A stretch of 64,000 bases of DNA from assembly GCF_051668705.1 (NCBI RefSeq), contig NZ_CP196351.1, positions 62,001 to 126,000 on the forward strand, in the 5' to 3' direction. The number at the start of each line of letters is the position of its first letter. Position 1 is the first letter of the stretch. The stretch comes from Alterisphingorhabdus sp051668705. GTDB lineage: Bacteria > Pseudomonadota > Alphaproteobacteria > Sphingomonadales > Sphingomonadaceae. Both the position numbers and the translations under genes were made by a program. This document shows positions 7,571 through 15,686 of the stretch, in pieces. The notes under the pieces were generated by a model. That model was not told where the DNA came from. It did no database searches and saw only the letters and a list, made by a program, of their open reading frames with translations.

Positions 7571-8410
7571 TTATGTCTTAGAAGTCAATGGACTTATCTC
7601 GTTGGCAAATTTTGACCGTTTGTCAATCAAAGGGGCCAGCAAACTGAAATTAGAACCCAATTTTGCCGGTGTTGTGCCAGTGAACAGTTTTAATTCCCTG
7701 ATCATATGCGACTGATCATAAAATGCATCATAGAGATAATCATGATCGTCTTCATCATTTTCTGCCAATATGCGCGCGGCGCGTAAGGCGCGATATTTAC
7801 GCGACAGATATTTTGGCGGGGTGCCATAAAAATGGTTCACTTTGCGCGCTAACTGGCGGGTTGATAGACCTGTCATACCACGGAGATCATCAAGCTCAGG
7901 CGAAGTATTTGATGCCAGCCAAGTGTCGATGATGCTCGTAAAGGCTAGCAATTCCGGCTTGGCTTCCGCAACCAGCGGTGTGAGAACTTCATCGGCAAGC
8001 TTGGCCATATCGGCGCTTTGGCTCATGGCCTGAAGCTGCGGCATATAGGCGCTTACGCCTTTAATGATGCTGTCCGCTTCGACAACTGAATCGCGCACGG
8101 TATTTGCTGGCGTGTCGGTCAGCAATCCCCAGCCAGCAGGTAATAAACCCATGCCAAACATGCGATATGGGCTGTTGGTAACATAGCGTATGGCGGTGCT
8201 GGTGGGCCCGACGATAGAGACGCCGCTCATTGGATAGCTTTTGCCGCGTGCAAAATGGACTGTGCCGCCCCCATGCAAGGAAAAGCGTAGCTGAGCCAGT
8301 GCAGCTCGCTCAATATCCTCAAAGCTTTCTTCTTTAAATTCAACTACGTAATAGACAGAGACATAGTCGCGAAGATGCTTTGCCGGCATTATATAATCTA
8401 TTGATGGCAT
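7571..8410 (-). CDS. AraC-family transcriptional regulator (tandem paralog)
   Basis: 279 residues. The N-terminal domain has the pattern AKHLRDYVSVYYVVEFKEES and a VGPTS-AIRY turn. The C-terminal AraC HTH reads MTGLSTRQLARKVNHFYGTP followed by FYDQSHMIRELKLFTGTTPA. It is similar throughout to the downstream gene at 6651-7526, 44 bp away, so a tandem duplication is likely. It starts with ATG at 8410. The pair may be one transcript. Function is unknown beyond DNA binding. Confidence 0.88.
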   Translation of the reverse strand: MPSIDYIMPAKHLRDYVSVYYVVEFKEESFEDIERAALAQLRFSLHGGGTVHFARGKSYPMSGVSIVGPTSTAIRYVTNSPYRMFGMGLLPAGWGLLTDTPANTVRDSVVEADSIIKGVSAYMPQLQAMSQSADMAKLADEVLTPLVAEAKPELLAFTSIIDTWLASNTSPELDDLRGMTGLSTRQLARKVNHFYGTPPKYLSRKYRALRAARILAENDEDDHDYLYDAFYDQSHMIRELKLFTGTTPAKLGSNFSLLAPLIDKRSKFANEISPLTSKT

Positions 8411-8454
8411 ACGACCCTTAAGTGGCTTTTTTCACTTTAGCCTAATATGACAGC

Positions 8455-8497
8455 AAAAAAAAGGCGGTCAATCAAGCACCAAGCCTGAATGACCGCC
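8455..8497 (-). terminator. Intrinsic terminator of the DUF885 gene
   Basis: Read leftward, the arms GGCGGTCA and TGACCGCC (8490-8497 and 8463-8470) form a perfect 8-bp stem followed by eight T (A tract 8455-8462 on the plus strand). It lies about 140 bp downstream of the DUF885 stop. The stretch 8498-8636 between them holds no convincing gene. Confidence 0.85.
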
Positions 8498-8636
8498 GAA
8501 AAGTGAAAGAACTCCATATCTTGCTAGGAGCCCTTCGGGTCGCAAAAAGACTATTAGCGAGTCCGAAAGACAAAGAATTGGACAAAATGGACGTTGAAGC
8601 GATTTATAATGTACTAGCACACATGGCCTATAGAGA

Positions 8637-10568
8637 CTATTTTTCGTTGTCGGTGATCCAACGATCCACCCTTTCTTCCATTATGGTCAATGGCACAGGG
8701 CCTGAACGAAGAATGATGTCATGAAAATCGCCATAGGTGAACCGACCGCCTAGCCGTTCTTGTGCTCTGGCGCGTAATTCTTTGATTTTCAGCTTACCAA
8801 TCATATAGGCTGTCGCTTGGCCTGGGAAAACCACATAGCGTTCAATCGCTTTGCGGATATCACCATCAGGATTGGGCGTGTTTTCGGTCAGATAGGCAAT
8901 GGCTTCTTCGCGGCTCCAGCGCTTATCATGAATGCCGGTATCGACCACCAAGCGACAGGCGCGCCATAATTCCATGCCTAATCGGCCAAAATCAGAATAA
9001 GGATCGGTATAAAATCCCATATCTTTGCCCAATTCTTCGGAATAGAGACCCCAACCTTCAGAATAGGCTGTTACGCCTCCAAAGCGACGGAAAGGCGGCA
9101 AATCGCCTAATTCCGTTTGAATGGCGAGCTGTAAATGGTGGCCTGGCAGACCTTCATGATAAGCCAGAGCCTCCAGTTCGGTTTTGGACATATCTTTCAA
9201 ATTATACAGATTGACATAATAGGTGCCGGGGCGCGAACCATCAGGGGCGGGACGCTGATAAAATGCTTTACCAGCCGATTTTTCGCGAAATGCTTCGACA
9301 GGCTTCACCGTTAATGCTGCCTTGGGCAGTGTATTGAAGAATTTGGGCAGAGCTTTTTCCATTGCCGCTATTTTTGCATTGGCATCGGCCAGATATGCCT
9401 CGCGGCTATCATAGAAAAATTCGTCTGATGTTCGCAGTTTTTTGAAAAAATCCTGTAAGCTGCCTTTAAAGCCTACTTGGGCCATGATTTTGCGCATTTC
9501 ACCATGAATGCGGGCGACATTATCAAGACCGATTTGGTGGATTTCATCCGCGGTTAAATTGGTGGTGGTGTAATTTTGCAAACGCTCTGCATAATATTCT
9601 TTGCCATTGGGGAAGCGCCAGATACCGTCGCCTTCGACCCCCATTGCCTGCTGGCGTTCCATTTCGGCGATCAGCTTTTTATATGCCGGGGCCATGCTGG
9701 TGAGCAAAGCTGTCCGTCCCTCTGCGATCAGCTGGTCTTTTTCGGCTTGCGCAATCTCTAGCTTGCCAACTTTTGCCTTAAGGTCTGCAAATAATGCCGA
9801 ATCATCTCCATCGTCAAAAGGCGCGCCGCTGGTGATATTGCGTGCATCAGAGATAACATAGGGAAAAACCCAATCCGGCACGATCACGCCATTATTGGCG
9901 CGCTTCGCTGATGTTGCGATCAATTGATCCATTAAAGGCCCGATACCCTGCAAGCGCGATATATAAGCCTGTGCGTCCGAAACATTGGCGACGCGGTGAA
10001 TATTGATCAGAAACGCCGGCAATTGTGCCTGAGCACCATTCATTTGATCAAAAATATAGTCGTTATCGCGAAAGGCGAAGGCGTTTTTGGAGCGCTCCAT
10101 TTGATATTCAAACAGGCGGTAACTTAGCTGGTCGCTGGGCGATAATTGCGCTTGGTCAAAACGCTTGCGCATATTGGCCAGCGCAGTCTGACCGCGTTGA
10201 AAGTCAGCCAGTTCTTGCGCTTCGGACGGGTCATTCCATTTGCCATAATCCTCATCGCGAATACCGCGAAAAGCCTTGCCCAATGGCGATGCCGCCAGAT
10301 TGGCTGCGTCTACATCTTCAAAAAATTCGGCCAAAGCAACATTGACATCATCCGCAACGGTAAAATCGTCACTCGCACTGGCCGAAGCCGTATTGCTGGT
10401 ATCACGAATAACACCATCGGCCTGTGAAGTTTCCGGCTGCGGGCCGCTGGCTGAGACAATATTGCTGTCTGCGCCCATGCAAGCGGTGAGGGCCAGCAAG
10501 GGCAGGCTGCCAATGATAATATGTGTGGGAAGTTTGGAGGACCGAGTGAAGAAGCGACCAATAGCCAT
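8637..10568 (-). CDS. DUF885-family lipoprotein, putative metallopeptidase
   Basis: About 643 residues from the ATG at 10568, which has AAAGG at good spacing; the frame extends 15 codons further upstream but without a ribosome site. The N terminus is a lipoprotein signal ending in LLALTAC (Cys30), so the protein is probably anchored in the envelope. The C-terminal half has the DUF885 signature EALAYHEGLPGHHLQLAIQ, a zinc-ligand-like HExxxxH arrangement, followed by AYSEGWGLYSEELG. The family is predicted to hold peptidases; no substrate can be named. It is a single gene followed by a strong terminator. Confidence 0.9.
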   Translation of the reverse strand: MAIGRFFTRSSKLPTHIIIGSLPLLALTACMGADSNIVSASGPQPETSQADGVIRDTSNTASASASDDFTVADDVNVALAEFFEDVDAANLAASPLGKAFRGIRDEDYGKWNDPSEAQELADFQRGQTALANMRKRFDQAQLSPSDQLSYRLFEYQMERSKNAFAFRDNDYIFDQMNGAQAQLPAFLINIHRVANVSDAQAYISRLQGIGPLMDQLIATSAKRANNGVIVPDWVFPYVISDARNITSGAPFDDGDDSALFADLKAKVGKLEIAQAEKDQLIAEGRTALLTSMAPAYKKLIAEMERQQAMGVEGDGIWRFPNGKEYYAERLQNYTTTNLTADEIHQIGLDNVARIHGEMRKIMAQVGFKGSLQDFFKKLRTSDEFFYDSREAYLADANAKIAAMEKALPKFFNTLPKAALTVKPVEAFREKSAGKAFYQRPAPDGSRPGTYYVNLYNLKDMSKTELEALAYHEGLPGHHLQLAIQTELGDLPPFRRFGGVTAYSEGWGLYSEELGKDMGFYTDPYSDFGRLGMELWRACRLVVDTGIHDKRWSREEAIAYLTENTPNPDGDIRKAIERYVVFPGQATAYMIGKLKIKELRARAQERLGGRFTYGDFHDIILRSGPVPLTIMEERVDRWITDNEK

Positions 10569-10760
10569 AAGGATACCTTTTCTGTTAAACGCCGCGGAGT
10601 ATGATCGGAGCATGGCCCAATAAACGGCTGATTGCCCTTATGTGTAGTGCAGCCAATGCATTATGCGCAAGGTGCATGTCGTGTTTGGCAGCTTTTGCTG
10701 ATCTGATGCGAGCCATGGCCTCTTGTCAGCCAGCATATCGGCTGGCAAAGGCTGCGCATC

Positions 10761-11810
10761 ATGCTTTACTCACTCGCTCGCCCGTTTATTTTTAATCTTG
10801 ATGCTGAAAAAGCCCATGGCCTGACATTGGCGGGCCTAAAGATGCTACCCATAGCAGGCGCTCCGGATTTTGATCCGATCCTGAAGCACAATGTTGCGGG
10901 TATAGATTTTGCATCACCGGTCGGCCTTGCGCCGGGTTTTGACAAAAATGGCGAAGTGCCCCGGACTATGTTGGGCCTGGGCTTTGGTTTTGCTGAGATT
11001 GGCACGCTGACACCCAAGCCACAGTCGGGAAATCCAAAGCCGCGTCTTTTCAGATTGGTGGAGGATCGCGCTGTCATCAACCGGCTCGGCTTTAACAATG
11101 ATGGTCAGCCAGCGGCAATAGCACGGCTCCAGCGTGAACTGAAACGGCCATTGCCGGGTATATTGGGTATCAATATCGGGGCGAACAAAGACAGTCAGGA
11201 TCGTATATCAGACTATGCCATCGGTGTGGCCAATATGGTGCCATTTGCTGATTATCTTACGGTCAATATCTCTTCTCCCAATACGCCAGGCCTGCGCGCG
11301 CTTCAGGATGAAGGCGCGCTGACCGATCTGTTGGACGGAGTAAATTCCGCTTTAGCAGAAGCGCAGCATGGCCATGTGCCTATATTCCTGAAACTGGCGC
11401 CGGATTTAGAGCCTGCGGATATTGATGCCATTGTCCGCATCGCGCTCGATAAAAAACTGGCTGCGCTAATTATCAGCAACACGACGATTACGCGGCCCGA
11501 GCTTGCATCCCGCCATGCGCAGGAGACTGGTGGACTGTCCGGCGCACCGCTGGCCAGTCTTGCCATGCAGCGGCTTAAAGATTTCCGCGCGGCTTCTGGC
11601 GGCCATATTCCGCTTATTGCAGTGGGCGGCATTGATAGTGCTGAATCAGCCTATGACCGCATTCGCGCCGGCGCGTCATTGATCCAGATCTATTCCGCCT
11701 TGGTCTATCACGGACCGGGCCTTGCGCGCACAATTAATGATGGATTGACCCGTTTGTTGAAGCGTGACGGCTTCACCAATATTGCCGATGCCATAGGGGT
11801 AGATGCTTAA
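10761..11810 (+). CDS. pyrD: Dihydroorotate dehydrogenase (quinone), class 2
   Basis: A 349-residue FMN enzyme that oxidises dihydroorotate to orotate in pyrimidine synthesis, passing electrons to the quinone pool at the inner membrane. The class 2 type is shown by the N-terminal helical segment, SPVGLAPGFDKNGE, and the active-site loop NISSPNTPGLRALQ with the catalytic serine. FMN-binding glycines are in IAVGGIDSAESAYDRIRAGA. The ATG at 10761 gives the family's usual length. A hairpin (TTAAGGCAAG at 11807-11816 with CTTGCCCTTAA at 11828-11838, one bulged C) follows the stop but has no T tract. Confidence 0.96.
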   Translation: MLYSLARPFIFNLDAEKAHGLTLAGLKMLPIAGAPDFDPILKHNVAGIDFASPVGLAPGFDKNGEVPRTMLGLGFGFAEIGTLTPKPQSGNPKPRLFRLVEDRAVINRLGFNNDGQPAAIARLQRELKRPLPGILGINIGANKDSQDRISDYAIGVANMVPFADYLTVNISSPNTPGLRALQDEGALTDLLDGVNSALAEAQHGHVPIFLKLAPDLEPADIDAIVRIALDKKLAALIISNTTITRPELASRHAQETGGLSGAPLASLAMQRLKDFRAASGGHIPLIAVGGIDSAESAYDRIRAGASLIQIYSALVYHGPGLARTINDGLTRLLKRDGFTNIADAIGVDA

Positions 11811-11865
11811 GGCAAGGCCATCGCGTACTTGCCCTTAATCACCAAGGCTATTAACGATCAATATT

Positions 11866-13596
11866 ATGAAAAAACAATTTTCCAGCTCTTTAGCTTTGGC
11901 GCTTGGCGCAATCTCACTGTCCTTAACCTCTTGTTCCGGCGTGCCCACCGGCAATGAGGCCAGCATTGCTGCGCCAGCGGAACCGCAAAGTCCGGGCATG
12001 GTGTCCGCTGCTGACCCAAGGGCCGCAGCGGCAGGACAGGAAATTCTACGCAAAGGTGGCAGTGCTGCAGACGCGGCAATGGCCATGATGCTGGCGCTAA
12101 CGGTGGTGGAACCACAATCCAGCGGCATAGGCGGCGGTGGCTTTCTGCTCCACCATGATGCCAAAACTGGTCAGATCATGACGATAGACGGACGCGAAAC
12201 TGCTCCTTCAGCTGCTGGTGAAGACCTGTTCCTTGACGAAGAAGGCAAACCGTTGGGCTTTCGCACCGCGTTTCAAGGCGGCCATAGTGTCGGCGTGCCG
12301 GGCAATATCCGCTTGATGGCGGAGACGCATAAGAAATGGGGAAAATTGCCTTGGGCCGATATCTTTGCGCCCGCCATTCGTTTGGCGGAGCAGGGCTTTG
12401 AAGTGAACCGCACATTGCAAGGGCGGTTGAGCAGGCTCAAAACCATTTGGGAGAATTTCCCCGAAGCGCGCAAAATTTACTGGGAAAATGGCGCACCGAA
12501 AAAACTCGGTGCCCGGGTTGTCAATCCTGACCTAGCGCAATTGCTACGCACGGTTGCAGCTGAAGGCGCTGACGCTTTTTATACAGGAGAGATAGCCGAT
12601 AGCATTGTCGACACAGTGCAGAATGCGCCGGTAAACCCCGCAAGCCTGAGCAAAGCTGATCTGGCAAACTATCGCGCACAGACCCGCGATGCGGTATGTG
12701 CACCATACCGTGAATATACTATATGCGGCATGGGCCCGCCCTCATCTGGGGCAACAACCGTATTGCAGATATTGGGCATGCTGGAACGTTTTGATATGAA
12801 GGCGCTGGGCCCACGCAAGGCGCAAAGCTGGCATTTGATAGCCGAGGCTATGCAACTGGCCTATGCTGATCGCGAAAGCTATCTGGCTGATCCTGATTTC
12901 GTTTCTGTGCCGGTTAAAGGAATATTGGACCGCGATTATCTGGCCCAGCGTTCGGCTGGTATTTCACCAGATCGTGCGCGCGGTAGTTATGAAGCTGGCA
13001 CGCCGCCGGGCGCGGAACCACGCACAGCGGCTATTTCGAGTGAAGTTGCTGGTACGACCCATTTCGTGGCGCGGGACAAAGACGGGAATATGGTGAGCAT
13101 GACCTCTACCGTAGAAGGCCCTTTTGGCAGCCAGTTGATTGCGTCGGGCATGTTTCTCAACAACGAATTGACCGATTTCACCTTTGCACCAATGAAAAAT
13201 GGCGCACTGGTGGCCAATCGGGTTCAGCCCGGCAAGCGTCCGCTATCCTCTATGTCGCCGACAATCGTGTATAAGGATGGCAAGCCAGTGCTGGCATTAG
13301 GCTCTGCTGGCGGTAAGCGCATCATCATGCACGTCACCAAAACATTGATTGGCTATATTGATTTTGATCTGCCCATCGATCAGGCCATCGCATTGCCCAA
13401 TATTTATTTTGGCGGCGATGCCGTGCTGGTTGAGCAAAATAGCTATCTCGCCGCTATGGCTCCAGAAATTGCCGCATTTGGCAAAACTGTGGTGGCATCT
13501 GGTCTACCATCAAAGGTCAATGCCATTTCTTATACTGAAAATGGCTGGGTTGGTGCCGCCGACCCGCGCAGTGAGGGCGTTGCACTGACAGAGTAA
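11866..13596 (+). CDS. ggt: Gamma-glutamyltransferase, lipoprotein type
   Basis: 576 residues. It starts with a signal peptide and lipobox (SLSLTSCSG), so it is predicted to be a lipid-anchored envelope enzyme. GGT proenzymes cleave themselves before a threonine; here this is Thr397 in VAGTTHFVARDKDGN. The small subunit then carries RPLSSMSPTIV and the GSAGGKRIIMHVT oxyanion loop. It hydrolyses or transfers the gamma-glutamyl group of glutathione and related compounds. It lies 55 bp after pyrD and ends convergent with the gene at 13712-14176. Confidence 0.95.
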   Translation: MKKQFSSSLALALGAISLSLTSCSGVPTGNEASIAAPAEPQSPGMVSAADPRAAAAGQEILRKGGSAADAAMAMMLALTVVEPQSSGIGGGGFLLHHDAKTGQIMTIDGRETAPSAAGEDLFLDEEGKPLGFRTAFQGGHSVGVPGNIRLMAETHKKWGKLPWADIFAPAIRLAEQGFEVNRTLQGRLSRLKTIWENFPEARKIYWENGAPKKLGARVVNPDLAQLLRTVAAEGADAFYTGEIADSIVDTVQNAPVNPASLSKADLANYRAQTRDAVCAPYREYTICGMGPPSSGATTVLQILGMLERFDMKALGPRKAQSWHLIAEAMQLAYADRESYLADPDFVSVPVKGILDRDYLAQRSAGISPDRARGSYEAGTPPGAEPRTAAISSEVAGTTHFVARDKDGNMVSMTSTVEGPFGSQLIASGMFLNNELTDFTFAPMKNGALVANRVQPGKRPLSSMSPTIVYKDGKPVLALGSAGGKRIIMHVTKTLIGYIDFDLPIDQAIALPNIYFGGDAVLVEQNSYLAAMAPEIAAFGKTVVASGLPSKVNAISYTENGWVGAADPRSEGVALTE

Positions 13597-13642
13597 ACCT
13601 GCTCAGCATGATAAAAGACCAGACGCACTATATTTGATGCAA

Positions 13643-13680
13643 AAGGCCCCGGCACAGTCTTTAAACCGTGTCGGGGCCTT
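13643..13680. terminator. Bidirectional terminator hairpin
   Basis: A 13-bp stem, AAGGCCCCGGCAC with GTGTCGGGGCCTT (one G-T pair), with a 12-nt loop. Read leftward it ends in CCTTTTGC. It sits between the convergent ggt and the gene at 13712-14176. Confidence 0.8.
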
Positions 13681-13711
13681 AACAGCTGAAATTGGGGGAA
13701 ACTCCCTGTAT

Positions 13712-14176
13712 TTATTTTGGTTTTTTGTTCGCTGATTTGAACATTTCTTCGGTGTAATTGGCCGGGTCTGGCGCCGTATCACCAGTAACACCTGCAGCAA
13801 TTTCCTCATCTGTCAAAAATCTGATGGCAAAGCCGAGAGCATTGGTTTTGCCCCAACTAAATGCGGAAATATGGCTATCACCATAAGTGACGTTGATAAC
13901 AGCGTCCGCATCCATTTTGCGGCCACGCTCCCAGACTTCTTTATAAATTTTCTTTTGAGACGGCTCTTTGCTGAAAATAGTGGCTTTGCGCACCCCTGCT
14001 TTTACCGGGCCGACAATCTTATAGGGTTTGTCCGTAATATCATATGGGAATACGGGAACGCCCATTTCCTCATTAACGACGACAAATTCTTTATCATCTT
14101 TCGCCAGCGCACCAACGGGCTGTGCAATAAGTGCGGCCCCTAGAAATGCCGCTGTTAAAGGTTTGAATCGCAACAT
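13712..14176 (-). CDS. Exported protein with YbjQ/DUF74-like core
   Basis: 154 residues with a clear signal peptide (cleavage near VGALAKD). The middle part, VFPYDITDKPYKIVGPVKAG and then VWERGRKMDADAVINVTYG, resembles YbjQ-type domains, in which a beta strand with VxxG is followed by a helix and ADAVINVxY. The C-terminal ~25 residues are low in complexity. Those domains are of unknown function, and similarity was judged by eye only. It is transcribed away from the gene pair at 14287-15511 from a shared AT-rich spacer. Confidence 0.75.
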   Translation of the reverse strand: MLRFKPLTAAFLGAALIAQPVGALAKDDKEFVVVNEEMGVPVFPYDITDKPYKIVGPVKAGVRKATIFSKEPSQKKIYKEVWERGRKMDADAVINVTYGDSHISAFSWGKTNALGFAIRFLTDEEIAAGVTGDTAPDPANYTEEMFKSANKKPK

Positions 14177-14286
14177 AAACTCCTCCTCATAAAATCCCTC
14201 ATAGCAATCATAACAATAAATATTTCTATTGCAAACAAAACGCTTTTGCTATGATATGTGGTAAATGTAACAGGGGGGGTCTGATT

Positions 14287-14907
14287 ATGTTCGTTACAAC
14301 ATTTTTGATCAGCACAATGCAAGTAGACAATTCATCCATAGTCAAGGTCGCTCCTGCTTCGGTGTCAGACGATGTAGAAATAAATCAGGATAGTGAAACA
14401 TTACTTGTAGATGATCACCCTGATGCTTTGACTTTTCAGCAAGAGCCTTTGGCAGATTCCATAGTTGAAGAGCCGCAAAGGATCTTTCTGCTAGTGGATA
14501 CGCCTCTCCACCTTATGGCAATTAATGAAGTCTCGACCAAAGACCATTCCCCGGGCCATAAGTTCAAATTACGGGTTAACAAGCCTGTCCTTTATAAGGG
14601 AGAGATTGTTATTCCTGTAGGTACTATCGCATGGGGTGAACTTACTTCAGCCGAAAAAAGCGGCAATGTTGGCAAGTCAGGAAAACTAACGGCTAAGCTG
14701 TTGTATCTTGAGCTGGAAGGCAAGCAATATGCCATTTCCGGTGATATATCCGCGAGAGGGAAAAGCGGGAAAACGGCAACTATTGTCGGCGCATTGTCGC
14801 TTGGCATTGGCGGGCTTTTTGCAAAAGGCAATAATGCGAAGATCAAAGCCGGTGAATTAATGACGGCTTTTACTGCGGAAGAAATAGACATCACCAATGA
14901 TGAATAG
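14287..14907 (+). CDS. Exported or membrane-anchored protein, tandem paralog A
   Basis: 206 residues from the ATG at 14287, which follows a long G run that can serve as ribosome site; upstream in-frame codons lack one. The N terminus is hydrophobic (MFVTTFLISTM). An acidic linker is followed by a beta-rich domain with VIPVGTIAWGELTSAEKSGN, GKSGKLTAKLLYLELEGKQY and a C-terminal IKAGELMTAFTAEEID. This pattern of paired 'IPxGT...G.V/E' strands recalls the beta-barrel of TrbI/VirB10-like proteins, although no secretion genes are nearby. Its stop overlaps the start of the next gene. Confidence 0.78.
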   Translation: MFVTTFLISTMQVDNSSIVKVAPASVSDDVEINQDSETLLVDDHPDALTFQQEPLADSIVEEPQRIFLLVDTPLHLMAINEVSTKDHSPGHKFKLRVNKPVLYKGEIVIPVGTIAWGELTSAEKSGNVGKSGKLTAKLLYLELEGKQYAISGDISARGKSGKTATIVGALSLGIGGLFAKGNNAKIKAGELMTAFTAEEIDITNDE

Positions 14908-15511
14908 TTGGTCGATCATAAGTGTTGCTACCTGGCTTATAGCGTCACCGCTTGCAGGGCCTGGGTTTCATCAGACAAAACCCGCGACTGATGGAGAGGC
15001 GATTGAGGCAGAGATTCCCCAAAAAGGGGAGGGATTGAAAGAGGCGATTACTGCCAAGCAAGCGACAGAGAAGCCAGTAAAGCCATCGCAGGTTGTTTTG
15101 CCTGCTGGTTATGAGATTGCATTGGTTTTGAGCGATGATCTGTCAACAAAGCGACAGACAAAGGGCAGCCTGTTCAACCTTGAAGTGGCGCAGGATGTCG
15201 TCATTGATGGTGTTTTGGTCATTCCCCAAGGCGCTAAGGTTGTCGGTGAAGTCAGCTCGGCGCAGAAAAAGGGCATGTTTGGCAAATCGGGCTCCATTAC
15301 GGCCCGTCTTTTATATGTAGAGTTAGCCGATCGAACGGTGCGGTTGCAGGGTGAAATAGGATATAATCGCCGGAAAAAAGCCGGCGCCGTTGTCTCCGAA
15401 ACGCTTTTAACGGCCACAGCATTCGGCCTGATAAGCGGTCGTAGCGCGGTTATTCCCAAAGGAACAAGCGTGACTGCCAGAGTTGCGAAAGACGTTGTGA
15501 TTTCATCGTAA
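14897..15511 (+). CDS. Exported protein, tandem paralog B
   Basis: 204 residues starting 11 bp inside the previous gene. It has a signal-like N terminus, a Lys/Glu-rich linker, and the same domain as its neighbour: VLVIPQGAKVVGEVSSAQKK, GMFGKSGSITARLLYVELAD, then VIPKGTSVTARVAKDVVI. Alignment by eye shows collinear motifs, so the two are diverged duplicates. The role is unknown; the operon of two suggests a hetero-oligomer or redundant envelope proteins. Confidence 0.78.
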   Translation: MMNSWSIISVATWLIASPLAGPGFHQTKPATDGEAIEAEIPQKGEGLKEAITAKQATEKPVKPSQVVLPAGYEIALVLSDDLSTKRQTKGSLFNLEVAQDVVIDGVLVIPQGAKVVGEVSSAQKKGMFGKSGSITARLLYVELADRTVRLQGEIGYNRRKKAGAVVSETLLTATAFGLISGRSAVIPKGTSVTARVAKDVVISS

Positions 15512-15686
15512 TATGGTGAAGATAAACGCGGTTTATCGAAAAGCGTCCACATAGGAACAGCCGTTTGCAATCCGTTATTTGCTCGTTTCATTTGCAAACC
15601 CTATATTCGTGACAGTCTTGGGAACAGGACTTGCGAAAAGCATGATGAGAGTCATAGATAGAACTGTAAGGGGAAGCACAGCGGAT

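Noticed and set aside
8503..8724. Rightward 73-codon ORF after the terminator
   Set aside because: GTG start inside the terminator stem, no ribosome site, and its second half is antisense to the DUF885 gene. A short protein-like stretch (DKELDKMDVEAIYNVL) is noted, but support is too weak.
10601..10795. Rightward 64-codon ORF before pyrD
   Set aside because: No ribosome site, overlaps both neighbours, Cys/Ala-rich composition typical of a chance frame.
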